From an uncultured Bacteroidales bacterium (GTDB lineage Bacteria > Bacteroidota > Bacteroidia > Bacteroidales > UBA932), in assembly GCA_900316525.1 (NCBI GenBank), contig ONDF01000014.1, positions 1 to 63,893 of the forward strand: a stretch of DNA of 63,893 nucleotides. The letters are read 5' to 3'. Below are positions 45,747 to 53,960 of the stretch, piece by piece; position 1 is the stretch's first letter, and each line of letters opens with the position of its first letter. A program made the translations under genes and the position numbers. The notes beneath the pieces were generated by a model. The model was not told the origin of the DNA and did no database searches. It saw only the letters and a list, made by a program, of their open reading frames with translations.

Positions 45747-48173
45747 GTGAACCGTGCCTTGTCGGAGCGGGGCGGAGCGGTGGTGACCGCTCCTCCCGGC
45801 GCCGGCAAGTCCACGTTATTGCCCCTGACCATCCTGGATTCCCTCCCGGAAGGGAAGGTCGTGATGCTGGAGCCGCGGCGGGTCGCCGCCCGGCAGATTG
45901 CCGAGCGGATGGCCTGGATGCTGGGGGAGCCCGTCGGGAAGACGGTCGGTTACCGGATGCGGTTCGAGCAGTGCGTGTCCGCGGGAACGCGGGTGGAGGT
46001 CGTCACGGAAGGCATCCTGGTCCGTCGGCTGGTGGACGATCCCGGCCTGGAAGGCGTTGCGGTGGTGATTTTCGACGAATTCCACGAGCGGAGCCTGACG
46101 ACCGACGTGGCGCTTGCGCTCACGCGCGAGGCGCGGTCGGTCCTGCGCCCGGACCTGAAGCTGGTGCTGATGTCGGCCACCATCGACGCGACCGGGCTCT
46201 GCGCCGCCCTGGACCTCCCGCTGGTGGAAAGCCGCGGGAAGATGTTCCCGGTGGAGATCGTCCGCGGCAAGGAGGAGGCGAAGCCGGAGAATGCGGCGGA
46301 ACTCGTCGCGCAGACGGTGCGGATGGCCCATCGGGAACACGAGGGGGACATCCTCGCCTTTCTGCCCAGCGAGGCCGATATCCGGCGCTGCGCGGAGCAT
46401 CTGGGCTCTTCGCTCGGGGCGACGCAGGTATTTCCCCTGTACGGAATGCTCTCCGGCGCGGACCAGCGCAGGGCCATCGCGCCCAGCGCGGCGGGGGAGC
46501 GGAAAGTGGTCCTGGCGACGCCCATCGCCGAGACGTCCCTGACGATCGAAGGCGTCCGGGTGGTCGTGGACAGCGGCCTGTGCCGCAAGCCGGTCTTCGA
46601 CCCGCAGCGCGGGCTGAGCCGGCTCGAGACCGTCCGCATCAGCCGCGACATGGCCGACCAGCGGGCCGGCCGCGCCGGCCGGGTGGCGCCGGGCGTGTGC
46701 TATCGGCTCTGGAGCGCGGCAACCGGACAACGGATGCTGCCGATCCGCGTCCCCGAGATCCTGGAAGCCGACCTCGCGCCGACGGTCCTGGCCGTCGCCG
46801 CCTGGGGCGAATCCCGCGCCGAGCGGCTTCCCTGGCTTTCTCCGCCGCCCGTCCTTTCGATGGTGCATGCGCGGGAGCTCCTGCGGGAATTGGATGCCGT
46901 GGATGAGCAGGGACGGATCACGCCACATGGACGGGAGCTGGCGGCCTTGCCGTGCCATCCCCGCGTGGCGCAGATGCTCCTGAAGGCAGATTCGCCCGAG
47001 CGGAAGGCCCTGGCGGCCGACCTGGCGGCCCTGCTGGAAGAAAAAGATCCTTTGGATACGCCGGAAGCGGGTGTCTACCTCCGGCTCAAGGCGCTCCGCG
47101 ACGCTCGCGCCTCCCACCGGGAAGGCCGCTGGAACCGGATGGCCCGTATCGCGGAACAATACAGAAAGATGGTGCGGGTCCGGGAAGACAATGACGCCCC
47201 GGATCCCTTCGAGGCCGGCGCCCTGCTCGCCGCTGCGTACCCGGGGTGGATAGCCAAGGCCTGGAAGGAAGGCGTCGGGCGGTTCCGCCTCGCCGGAGGC
47301 GACCTCGCCGCCGTCGACCCCTCCGACCCGCTGGCGGCCGGCGAATGGCTGGCCGTGGGCAGCCTGCATGCCGTTCCGGGCGGTGTGGGACGCATTTTCC
47401 TGGCCGCGCCGCTGGGCGCTTCGGACCTGAAACCCTATCTCCGGCGGCGGGATGTCGTCGCGTGGGACAGCCGGCAGGGGAGCGTCCTCGCCAGAAGGGA
47501 AACCCGGGTGGGCCAGCTGTCCGTGTCGACCCAGCCGCTTTCGGACGTGCCCCGGGAAGAGATGGTCCGCGTCATCTGCGAAGCGGCGCGGAAGGAGGGA
47601 ACCTCGATGCTGGATTTCTCCGACGAGGTGCAGAACCTGCAGCGGCGCGTCGCCGCCGTCGCGGCCTGGCACCCGGAACTGGAACTCCCGGACCTGTCGA
47701 CGGAGACCGTCCTGGAACGCGCTCCGGAATGGCTCCCGCCCTTCCTCGGGAAGGCGTCGGCCACGGCGGAATTGAAGCGCATCGACCTTTGCGAAGCCCT
47801 CTGGTCGCTCCTGGACTGGCCGCAGCGGCAGGCGGTGGAACGGCTGGCGCCGTCCCATATCACCGTCCCCACGGGCAGCCGCATCCGCGTGGAATACCGG
47901 CAGGGCGCCGACGCGCCCGTCGTCCGCGTCCGCCTGCAGGAGTGCTTCGGCCTCATGGACACGCCGCGCGTGGACGAAGGCCGCCGTCCCGTCCTGATGG
48001 AACTCCTTTCCCCGGGATTCAAACCGGTCCAGCTGACGGCGGACCTCCGCAGTTTCTGGGAAGGAACCTACTTCGAGGTCCGGAAGGAACTCAAGCGCCG
48101 CTATCCCAAGCACGCCTGGCCCGACGATCCGCTGGCCGCGGATCCTGTCCGGGGTGCCAAGAAGAAGTCGTAA
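45747..48173 (+). CDS. hrpB: ATP-dependent helicase HrpB
   Basis: DEAH-type superfamily 2 helicase of 808 residues from this start. Walker A is APPGAGKSTLLPL, motif II is FDEFHERS, motif III is LMSATI, and motif VI is QRAGRAGR; the HA2 and HrpB C-terminal domains follow. The nearest usual initiation codon is the GTG at 45747, but the preceding in-frame bases encode IALPVAEVAGE, which aligns with SLPVAAVLPE at the start of E. coli HrpB. The real start may therefore be the ATA at 45714 or CTG at 45702. No ATG exists in that stretch. The cellular role of HrpB in this phylum is not established. Confidence 0.93.
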   Translation: MNRALSERGGAVVTAPPGAGKSTLLPLTILDSLPEGKVVMLEPRRVAARQIAERMAWMLGEPVGKTVGYRMRFEQCVSAGTRVEVVTEGILVRRLVDDPGLEGVAVVIFDEFHERSLTTDVALALTREARSVLRPDLKLVLMSATIDATGLCAALDLPLVESRGKMFPVEIVRGKEEAKPENAAELVAQTVRMAHREHEGDILAFLPSEADIRRCAEHLGSSLGATQVFPLYGMLSGADQRRAIAPSAAGERKVVLATPIAETSLTIEGVRVVVDSGLCRKPVFDPQRGLSRLETVRISRDMADQRAGRAGRVAPGVCYRLWSAATGQRMLPIRVPEILEADLAPTVLAVAAWGESRAERLPWLSPPPVLSMVHARELLRELDAVDEQGRITPHGRELAALPCHPRVAQMLLKADSPERKALAADLAALLEEKDPLDTPEAGVYLRLKALRDARASHREGRWNRMARIAEQYRKMVRVREDNDAPDPFEAGALLAAAYPGWIAKAWKEGVGRFRLAGGDLAAVDPSDPLAAGEWLAVGSLHAVPGGVGRIFLAAPLGASDLKPYLRRRDVVAWDSRQGSVLARRETRVGQLSVSTQPLSDVPREEMVRVICEAARKEGTSMLDFSDEVQNLQRRVAAVAAWHPELELPDLSTETVLERAPEWLPPFLGKASATAELKRIDLCEALWSLLDWPQRQAVERLAPSHITVPTGSRIRVEYRQGADAPVVRVRLQECFGLMDTPRVDEGRRPVLMELLSPGFKPVQLTADLRSFWEGTYFEVRKELKRRYPKHAWPDDPLAADPVRGAKKKS

Positions 48174-48177
48174 GTAC

Positions 48178-48208
48178 TTGTTTTTCTGAAATATTCTTTC
48201 TATCTTTG
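48178..48208 (+). promoter_or_regulatory. Promoter of the rpsF-rpsR-rplI operon
   Basis: TTG (48178-48180, within CTTG), a 20-nt spacer and TATCTTTG (48201-48208). It gives a leader of about 63 nt before rpsF. Confidence 0.7.
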
Positions 48209-48210
48209 CA

Positions 48211-48244
48211 GTCCTTTTTGGGTCCTTTGCGTTCCAGAAAGGAC
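48211..48244 (+). promoter_or_regulatory. rpsF leader hairpin with duplicated left arm
   Basis: GTCCTTT occurs at 48211-48217 and again at 48222-48228; both can pair with the single AAAGGAC at 48238-48244. The near pair gives a perfect 7-bp stem with a 9-nt loop. This could be a target for autoregulation by S6:S18, although the CCG bulge of the known S6:S18 leader motif was not found. Confidence 0.45.
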
Positions 48245-48277
48245 TTAAGTATTTAATAAACAATTAATTAACAAACA

Positions 48278-48649
48278 ATGGTTAACCAGTACGAGACCGT
48301 TTTCATTGCAACTCCCGTTTTGTCTGAGACCCAGATGAAGGAAGCGGTTGCCAAGTACACCCAGCTCATCCGCGACAATGGCGGTGAGGTCGTGTACGAA
48401 GAGGATTGGGGCCTGCGCCAGCTCGCCTACCCGATCCAGCACAAGACCACAGGTTTCTATTACCTGATCGAGTTCAAGGCCGACTCCCAGTTCGTTGCCA
48501 CCCTCGAGACCCAGTATCACCGTGACGAGCGCATCATCCGCTTCCTGACCGTCGCCCTGGACAAGGACGCCGTCGCCTACGCCGAGAAGCGCCGCGCCAA
48601 CAAGGCTGCCAAGGCCGCTGCCGCCGAGGCTCCCAAGACTGAAGAGTAA
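48278..48649 (+). CDS. rpsF: 30S ribosomal protein bS6
   Basis: Platform protein of the small subunit, 123 residues, binding 16S rRNA together with bS18. The N-terminus [20 protein letters not shown] and the central [22 protein letters not shown] are characteristic. The C-terminal tail is Ala/Lys-rich. The ATG is preceded by an A-rich stretch without any Shine-Dalgarno, as is usual in this phylum. Confidence 0.98.
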   Translation: MVNQYETVFIATPVLSETQMKEAVAKYTQLIRDNGGEVVYEEDWGLRQLAYPIQHKTTGFYYLIEFKADSQFVATLETQYHRDERIIRFLTVALDKDAVAYAEKRRANKAAKAAAAEAPKTEE

Positions 48650-48667
48650 TCAAAGGAGGAAATTATC

Positions 48668-48937
48668 ATGGCAAACGAAAATAGCGAAATCCGTTACCTC
48701 AACCCCCCGACCGTGGAGGTTCGCAAGAAGAAATACTGCCGCTTCAAGAAGGCCGGTATCAAGTATGTCGATTACAAGGACCCTGAGTTCCTCAAGAAGT
48801 TCCTCAACGAGCAGGGCAAGATCCTTCCCCGCCGTATCACCGGTACTTCCCTGAAGTTCCAGCGCAAGGTCGCCCAGGCTATCAAGCGGGCCCGTTCCCT
48901 TGCTCTCCTTCCGTATGTCACTGACCTCCTTAAATAA
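48668..48937 (+). CDS. rpsR: 30S ribosomal protein bS18, with a strong Shine-Dalgarno
   Basis: Small-subunit platform protein of 89 residues that pairs with bS6; [23 protein letters not shown] and [28 protein letters not shown] are diagnostic. Directly upstream, AAAGGAGG at 48652-48659 is fully complementary to the 16S 3' tail (CCUCCUUU) and ends 8 nt before the ATG. Neither flanking ribosomal gene has such a site. In Bacteroidota the anti-Shine-Dalgarno is normally sequestered by bS21, bS18 and bS6, so this site suggests feedback control of bS18 synthesis. Confidence 0.98.
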   Translation: MANENSEIRYLNPPTVEVRKKKYCRFKKAGIKYVDYKDPEFLKKFLNEQGKILPRRITGTSLKFQRKVAQAIKRARSLALLPYVTDLLK

Positions 48938-48945
48938 TCTGCCTT

Positions 48946-49392
48946 ATGGAAATTTTGCTCAAGAAAGATGTGGCCAATCTCGGCTACGCTGGTGAGATCG
49001 TCAAGGTCAAGGCCGGTTATGCGATGAATTATCTCGTGCCGCAGGGCTTCGCCACCGTGGCCACCGAGTCCGTCAAGAAGCAGCACGCGGAGACCCTCCG
49101 TCAGCGCGCGCATAAGGAGGCCAAGCTCGTCGCCGACGCCGAGGCCCTCGCCGCCACCATCAACGCGCAGGTTCTCGAGGTCGCCGCGAAGGTCGGTGAG
49201 ACCGGCAAGCTCTATGGTTCCGTGACCACCGAGCAGCTCGCCGAGGCGCTCGCCGCCAAGGGCCTGAACATCGAGAAGAAGGACATCACCATCCTCGCCC
49301 CCGAGGTGAAGGAGCTGGGTGAGTACGAAGCCGCCGTGAAGCTCTACAAGGGCATCAAGGGCACCTTCAAGTTCAACGTGGTCGCCGAGTAA
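48946..49392 (+). CDS. rplI: 50S ribosomal protein bL9
   Basis: Large-subunit protein of 148 residues with the N-terminal MEILLKKDVANLGYAGEIVKVKAGYAMNYLVPQGFA-type domain (quoted in part: NLGYAGEIVKVKAGYAMNY), a long central helix, and a C-terminal rRNA-binding domain. It ends the operon; a terminator follows 22 nt after the stop. No Shine-Dalgarno precedes the ATG. Confidence 0.98.
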   Translation: MEILLKKDVANLGYAGEIVKVKAGYAMNYLVPQGFATVATESVKKQHAETLRQRAHKEAKLVADAEALAATINAQVLEVAAKVGETGKLYGSVTTEQLAEALAAKGLNIEKKDITILAPEVKELGEYEAAVKLYKGIKGTFKFNVVAE

Positions 49393-49413
49393 TTCCGGCC
49401 CCGCAGACGATGT

Positions 49414-49444
49414 ATCCCGACCTTTCCAAAAGGCCGGGATTTTT
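49414..49444 (+). terminator. Terminator after rplI
   Basis: Stem ATCCCGACCTTT with AAAGGCCGGGAT (one A-C mismatch), a tight loop, then TTTTT. It shares its sequence and the following TTCGTATC with the hairpin at 57435. Confidence 0.85.
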
Positions 49445-49498
49445 CGTATCTGTTTGAAAAACAAGAAGTTAAGATGCAAGAATTAAAGGGGCCGATTT

Positions 49499-49530
49499 TT
49501 TGGTCAAGAGGCGGCGTCCGCTTATCTTTG
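49499..49530 (+). promoter_or_regulatory. Promoter of the candidate small RNA
   Basis: TTTG (49499-49502), a 20-nt spacer and TATCTTTG (49523-49530), an exact consensus match located between two terminators and upstream of no same-strand gene. Confidence 0.65.
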
Positions 49531-49536
49531 CGGTAG

Positions 49537-49625
49537 ATACCTGCCGTCCGTTTCCGGTCGATCACTCGGGCCCGTCTGCCTATGGGGTATTGAAAAAGGG
49601 ACTGACTTGCGGTCAGTCCCTTTTT
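49537..49625 (+). ncRNA. Candidate small noncoding RNA
   Basis: The promoter at 49499-49530 would start a transcript near 49537 that runs into the strong terminator at 49593-49625, giving about 89 nt. No open frame of useful length or tRNA cloverleaf was found in it; a short GGGCCC palindrome lies near 49569. It is not a recognised Rfam class by eye. The 3' end is shared with the terminator of the convergent acyl-CoA ligase gene. Existence is inferred from signals only. Confidence 0.4.
49593..49625. terminator. Strong bidirectional terminator
   Basis: A perfect 14-bp stem, AAAAAGGGACTGAC (49593-49606) and GTCAGTCCCTTTTT (49612-49625), with loop TTGCG. It works on both strands: for the small transcription unit on plus and for the acyl-CoA ligase on minus, whose stop codon lies 1 nt away. 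Confidence 0.85.
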
Positions 49626-49626
49626 A

Positions 49627-51351
49627 TCATTTTTCTTCCGGCTTGCCGGTGGAAGGATTCTCCGGTTTCCCGGGTTCGTCGCCGTGGGAGTCCTTGTACT
49701 TGAAGCGGCGGATTTTCTGGGTGGCGGTCTTCTCGAAGGGTTCCTTCATCGCGTCCACCTCGCCGATCTTGGAGTTTTTTCCGACCTTCTTGTTCACCCA
49801 GTCCAGGACGGCCTTCTTGCGGGCTTCCAGCTCCTCGAACCACTTGTCCTCGGTGGCCTGGTCCCAGTCGATGGCGTTGTCGTTGAACTTCACGAGGGCG
49901 ACGAGCTTGCCGTCGCGCTCCATCACGAGGGATTCCTCCACGCCTTCGATGTTGTTGATCACCTGCTCGATCTCCTCCGGGTAGATGTTCTCGCCGGAAG
50001 GGCCCAGGATGGTGTTGTTCAGGCGGCCCTTGATGTAGTAGTTGCCTTGCTCGTCCACGGTGGCGACGTCGTTGGTATGGAACCAGCCTTCGTCGTCCAG
50101 GACCTGCAGCGTGCGTTCGGGATCCTTGTAATAGCCCAGCATCACGTTGTTGCCGCGGACGACGATTTCGCCCTCGCCGTTGGCCGGGTTCACGTTGTCC
50201 AGCCGGATGTCGACCTTGTAGGAGGCCACGCCGATGGATCCGAGGTGCTTTTTCTTGTCCACCATGACGTTGCACACCAGCGGCGCCGTCTCGGTGAGGC
50301 CGTAGCCGATGGCGTAGGGGAACCGGCACTCGATGAGGAACTGCTCCACCGTCGGGTCGAGCTTGGCGCCGCCGATGCCGAAGAATTCGAGCTTGCCGCC
50401 GAAGGTGCGTACCATCCGCCGGCCGATGAACCACCGCAGGACCCGGGGGATGTGCTTGTCAGCCCAGGAAAGGACGCGGCTTTTCTGGATGGTGGGGAGC
50501 ACGCTGTTCTTCACGACCTTCTCGATGATGAGCGGGACGGAGCACACGATGGTGGGCCGGACCTTCTTCATCGCGGCGAGCAGGATGGTGGGGGTCGGCG
50601 GTTTCTGGAGCGTGTAGCAGGTGGCGCCCACATAGAAGGAGTACAGCGTGGAAACGCTCATCTCATAGGCGTGGGCGGCCGGCAGGATGCTCAGGAAACG
50701 GTCTTTCTTGAAGGCGGGCTTGGCCTTGAAGGCCGCCGCCAGGTTGCTCGCGAGGTTGCGGTGGCTGAGCATCACGCCCTTGGCCTTGCCGGTGGTGCCG
50801 GAGGTGTAGATGATGCAGGCCAGGTCGTCCGGCTGCGGGTCTTTCACCCAGCCGTTGCACTTGAAGTCTTCCTTGTTCTTCTTGAGGAACTCGAAGGTCT
50901 CGATGTCGATGATCAGGGTGAGCTTCTGCCTGCATTCCTCGCTCAGCTTCGGGAGCATCCGCTTCGAGATGAAGATGGCCTTGGATTCCGAGTGGGTGAG
51001 GATGTTGGTGAGTTCGTGCTCCGAGCTGTCGGGGAGGATGGGGACCGCCACGCGGCCGAAGGCCGTGGCGGCGAAGAACGCGACCACCCAGTTGGGCATG
51101 TTCTGCGAGAAGATGGCCACGCGGTCGCCGTGCTTGATGCCGAAGCGGGACATCCGCTGGGACAGGCGTTCGGTCTTGGTGCGGAAATCCGCGTAGGTAT
51201 ATCGCTGGCCGCCGTCCACGAACTGGTAGGCGATCCGTTTCGCATAGTTTGTGGTGGCGTAGTCAAAGACCTTGTGAAGGGTCGAACAGGTGTTCTCGCG
51301 GTAACGGTATCTCCGCCAGGCTTTGTAGGGACTCTTGATTCTTTTAGCCAT
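49627..51351 (-). CDS. Long-chain fatty acid-CoA ligase-like protein
   Basis: AMP-forming acyl-CoA/acyl-ACP synthetase of 574 residues. The motifs are YTSGTTGKAKGVMLSHRN, IGYGLTETAPLV, and GRLNNTILGPSGENIYPEEIE near the C-terminus, followed by a basic tail with KIRRFKYKDSHGDEPGKPENP. The N-terminus is very basic (AKRIKSPYKAWRRYRYREN), perhaps for membrane contact. It follows a PlsC-like acyltransferase by 15 nt, so the pair may recycle or incorporate fatty acids into phospholipid. Whether it makes acyl-CoA or acyl-ACP is unknown. Confidence 0.9.
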   Translation of the reverse strand: MAKRIKSPYKAWRRYRYRENTCSTLHKVFDYATTNYAKRIAYQFVDGGQRYTYADFRTKTERLSQRMSRFGIKHGDRVAIFSQNMPNWVVAFFAATAFGRVAVPILPDSSEHELTNILTHSESKAIFISKRMLPKLSEECRQKLTLIIDIETFEFLKKNKEDFKCNGWVKDPQPDDLACIIYTSGTTGKAKGVMLSHRNLASNLAAAFKAKPAFKKDRFLSILPAAHAYEMSVSTLYSFYVGATCYTLQKPPTPTILLAAMKKVRPTIVCSVPLIIEKVVKNSVLPTIQKSRVLSWADKHIPRVLRWFIGRRMVRTFGGKLEFFGIGGAKLDPTVEQFLIECRFPYAIGYGLTETAPLVCNVMVDKKKHLGSIGVASYKVDIRLDNVNPANGEGEIVVRGNNVMLGYYKDPERTLQVLDDEGWFHTNDVATVDEQGNYYIKGRLNNTILGPSGENIYPEEIEQVINNIEGVEESLVMERDGKLVALVKFNDNAIDWDQATEDKWFEELEARKKAVLDWVNKKVGKNSKIGEVDAMKEPFEKTATQKIRRFKYKDSHGDEPGKPENPSTGKPEEK

Positions 51352-51366
51352 GCTGGTTCAGGTTCG

Positions 51367-51948
51367 TTAAGGGACGATGAATCCCTCCTTGTGCTTTCCT
51401 TGGATGCCCATCGGGCGGTAATGGTCGTAAATGCGCTGCATGTCGGCCTTGGGGTCGTCGGTGAGCTCGATGGGCTCGCCCACGCTGATTTTCTTGCGGC
51501 CCCAGTCGTAATAGCCGATGTACACCGTGGAACCCGTCTCGCGGGCGATCAGGTGGAAACCCGTCTTCCAGCGCTTGGTGGCTTTCCGGGTCCCTTCCGG
51601 GGCGATGGCGAGGTGGAACTCGTCCGCCTGGTCCATCGCGTGGATCAGGCTCCGGACCATCGTGGCCGGGCTTTCCCGGTCCACCGGGACGGCGCCGCAG
51701 GCGCGGAGGATGGGGCCGAGGGGCCAGAAGAAGAACTCCTTCTTGATCATGATATGGGCCACCTTGCCGAACTGCGTGTAGAACAGGTAGCTCACGAGGA
51801 AATCCCACACGCTCGTGTGCGGGACGCCCAGGACGATGGCCTTCTTCTCCTTCATGGGACCGCCGACACTCTCCCAGCCCATCCGGCGCAGGAGCCAGCC
51901 GCAGAATTTGGCCCATCCGGGGCTTACGGTGCTCTTGATCTTGCTCAT
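51367..51948 (-). CDS. PlsC-like 1-acylglycerol-3-phosphate acyltransferase family protein
   Basis: Acyltransferase-fold protein of 193 residues, shorter than typical PlsC (about 240). Motif I HX4D is PHTSVWD (His44, Asp49), motif III is APEGTRKA (Glu118-Arg121), and IMIKKEFFFWPLGPILRACG covers motif II. It should transfer an acyl chain to a glycerol phosphate or related lipid at the membrane. It lies between parE (2 nt upstream) and an acyl-CoA ligase (15 nt downstream), an operon where the two lipid enzymes belong together. Confidence 0.88.
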   Translation of the reverse strand: MSKIKSTVSPGWAKFCGWLLRRMGWESVGGPMKEKKAIVLGVPHTSVWDFLVSYLFYTQFGKVAHIMIKKEFFFWPLGPILRACGAVPVDRESPATMVRSLIHAMDQADEFHLAIAPEGTRKATKRWKTGFHLIARETGSTVYIGYYDWGRKKISVGEPIELTDDPKADMQRIYDHYRPMGIQGKHKEGFIVP

Positions 51949-51950
51949 AG

Positions 51951-53873
51951 TTAAATGTTTACGTCTTCAAGCTCCTCCTCACTGCGGAGGTTCTCCATGA
52001 TGAAGCGCTGCCGCTCGGCGGTGTTGTCGCCCATGTAGAATTCCATGATCTCGGAGATGGATTCCTCGTCGGCCAGCTTGACCGGATCGAGGCGCATCTT
52101 CTCGCCGATGAAATCGACGAACTCGTTCGGGGAAATCTCGCCGAGGCCCTTGAACCGGGTGATCTCCACGCCGGCCTTCAGGTCCTTGACGGCTTTCTCC
52201 TTCTCGTCGATGGAATAGCAGTAGCGCGTCGCTTTCTTGTTGTGTACGCGGAAGAGGGGAGTCTGCAGGATATGGACGTGGCCGCGGCGGATCAGGTCCG
52301 GGTAGTACTTCATGATGAAGGTGAGGACCAGCATCCGGATGTGCATGCCGTCGTCATCGGCATCGGTGGCGACGATGATGTTGTTGTAGCGGAGGTCGTC
52401 CAGGTCCTCCTCCACGCCGAGGGCGGAGACCAGCAGGTTCAGTTCCTCGTTCTCGGCCACTTTCTTGCGGCTTTCCTTGAAGCAGTTGATGGGTTTTCCG
52501 CGCAGGGAGAACACGGCCTGCGTGTTCGCGTTGCGCACCTTGGTGATGGTACCCGACGCGGAGTCGCCCTCCGTGATGAAGATGGAGGTCTTCTCCCGCT
52601 CGTCCTCCTTGTTCTTCAGCGGCTTGTCGTTGAAGTGGATGCGGCAGTCGCGGAGCTTGCGGTTGTAGACGTTGGCCTTCTTGTTCCGCTCGCGGGTCTT
52701 TTTCTGGATACCGGCGATTTCCTCGCGCTCGGCCTGGGACTCCTTGATCTTCTTCTCGATGACCGGGACGATGTCCAGGTGCATGTGGAGGTAGTTGTCC
52801 AGGTTCTTGGACACGAAGTCGTTCACGAAGCTGCGGATGGTGGGGCCGCGGTCGATGGCGGAGCTGCCGTCCTTGTTCTTGACCTGGCGTTCCCACATGT
52901 AGGTGGAGCCGAGCTTGGTCTTGGTCTGGCCTTCGAAGATGGGTTCCTGGATCTGGATGGCGATGGCGCCGACGACGCCCTGGCGGACGTCCTCGGGCTT
53001 GTAATCCTTCTTGAAGAAGTCCTTGAAGGTCTTGGCGATGGCTTCGCGGTAGGCGGCGAGATGGGTGCCGCCGTCGCGGGTGTTCTGGCCGTTCACGAAG
53101 GAGGAGATGTTCTCGCCGTAGCTGTTCCCGTGGGTGAGGACGATCTCGATGTCCGGGCCCTCGATGTGGATGAGCGGGTAGAGCGGCTTCTCGGCCATGT
53201 TCTCGGTGACGAGGTCCAGGAGGCCGTTCTCGCTCTTGTAAGGCACGCCGTTCAGGACGAGGGTGAGTCCTTTCTTGAGGTAGGAGTAGTTCTTCACCAT
53301 CGTCTCCACGATGTCCATGTGGAAGGAGTAGCCTTCGAACATCTGCTCGTCGGGGACGAACCGGATGAGGGTGCCGTTCTTCTCGGTGGACTCGCGCAGG
53401 CCGCTGTCCAGCAGGATGCCGCGGGAATAGTGGGCGAAAGAGGACTGGCCGTCGCGGAAGGATTCCACCCAGAAGTCGGAGGAAAGGGCGTTCACGGCCT
53501 TCGTGCCGACGCCGTTCATGCCCACGGACTTCTGGAAGGCTTCCGTGTCGAACTTGCCGCCGGTGTTCAGCTTGGAGGTGACGTCCACCACACTGCCGAG
53601 GGGGATGCCGCGGCCGAAGTCGCGCACGGTCACGGACTTGTCTTCGTCGATGGTGATGTCGATGCGCTTGCCGAAGCCCATCGAGAACTCGTCCACCGAG
53701 TTGTCGATGACCTCTTTCAGGAGGACGTAGATGCCGTCTCCCTGCCGTTCACCGTTGCCCAGGCGGCCGATGTACATGCCGGAACGTCTCCGGATGTGCT
53801 CGTACCACTCCAGGGTGATGATGTTCTGTTCGCCGTAGTCGGCCCCGTTCTTCTTCTGCGTCTCTTCTGCCAT
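51951..53873 (-). CDS. parE: DNA topoisomerase IV subunit B
   Basis: ATPase subunit of the type IIA topoisomerase that decatenates chromosomes, 640 residues. The GHKL ATPase has EVIDNSVDEF (Asn/Asp Mg site), VRDFGRGIPLG and NGVGTKAVNALS; the transducer follows, then the TOPRIM domain with FITEGDSASGT and ATDADDDGMHI. The opening ITLEWYEHIRRRSGMYIG matches Bacteroides ParE rather than GyrB. The ATG at 53873 is preferred; 53882 leaves a leader of about 8 nt. The ParC partner is not in the window. Confidence 0.93.
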   Translation of the reverse strand: MAEETQKKNGADYGEQNIITLEWYEHIRRRSGMYIGRLGNGERQGDGIYVLLKEVIDNSVDEFSMGFGKRIDITIDEDKSVTVRDFGRGIPLGSVVDVTSKLNTGGKFDTEAFQKSVGMNGVGTKAVNALSSDFWVESFRDGQSSFAHYSRGILLDSGLRESTEKNGTLIRFVPDEQMFEGYSFHMDIVETMVKNYSYLKKGLTLVLNGVPYKSENGLLDLVTENMAEKPLYPLIHIEGPDIEIVLTHGNSYGENISSFVNGQNTRDGGTHLAAYREAIAKTFKDFFKKDYKPEDVRQGVVGAIAIQIQEPIFEGQTKTKLGSTYMWERQVKNKDGSSAIDRGPTIRSFVNDFVSKNLDNYLHMHLDIVPVIEKKIKESQAEREEIAGIQKKTRERNKKANVYNRKLRDCRIHFNDKPLKNKEDEREKTSIFITEGDSASGTITKVRNANTQAVFSLRGKPINCFKESRKKVAENEELNLLVSALGVEEDLDDLRYNNIIVATDADDDGMHIRMLVLTFIMKYYPDLIRRGHVHILQTPLFRVHNKKATRYCYSIDEKEKAVKDLKAGVEITRFKGLGEISPNEFVDFIGEKMRLDPVKLADEESISEIMEFYMGDNTAERQRFIMENLRSEEELEDVNI

Positions 53874-53896
53874 GATTGCCAAAGTTCACTATCTTG

Positions 53897-53928
53897 CAAA
53901 GATACGGAATAATCCGGACAAAGTCAAT
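53897..53928 (-). promoter_or_regulatory. Promoter of the parE operon
   Basis: Minus-strand ATTG (53928-53925), a 20-nt spacer and TATCTTTG (53904-53897). The -33 matches three of four bases. Confidence 0.6.
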
Positions 53929-53960
53929 CCTTTGCCCGGCTCCGGAACCGATGACAGGCG

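Noticed and set aside
48211..48244. Classical S6:S18 leader motif
   Set aside because: The hairpin lacks the CCG-containing bulge by which the known motif is recognised; kept only as a generic leader hairpin.
45816..48263. 815-residue minus-strand frame opposite hrpB
   Set aside because: Antisense shadow of a helicase gene with all motifs intact.
49531..49595. tRNA-like or short coding gene in the small transcription unit
   Set aside because: No acceptor stem, TTC-type T-loop or CCA end could be arranged, and no frame longer than a few codons starts with ATG.
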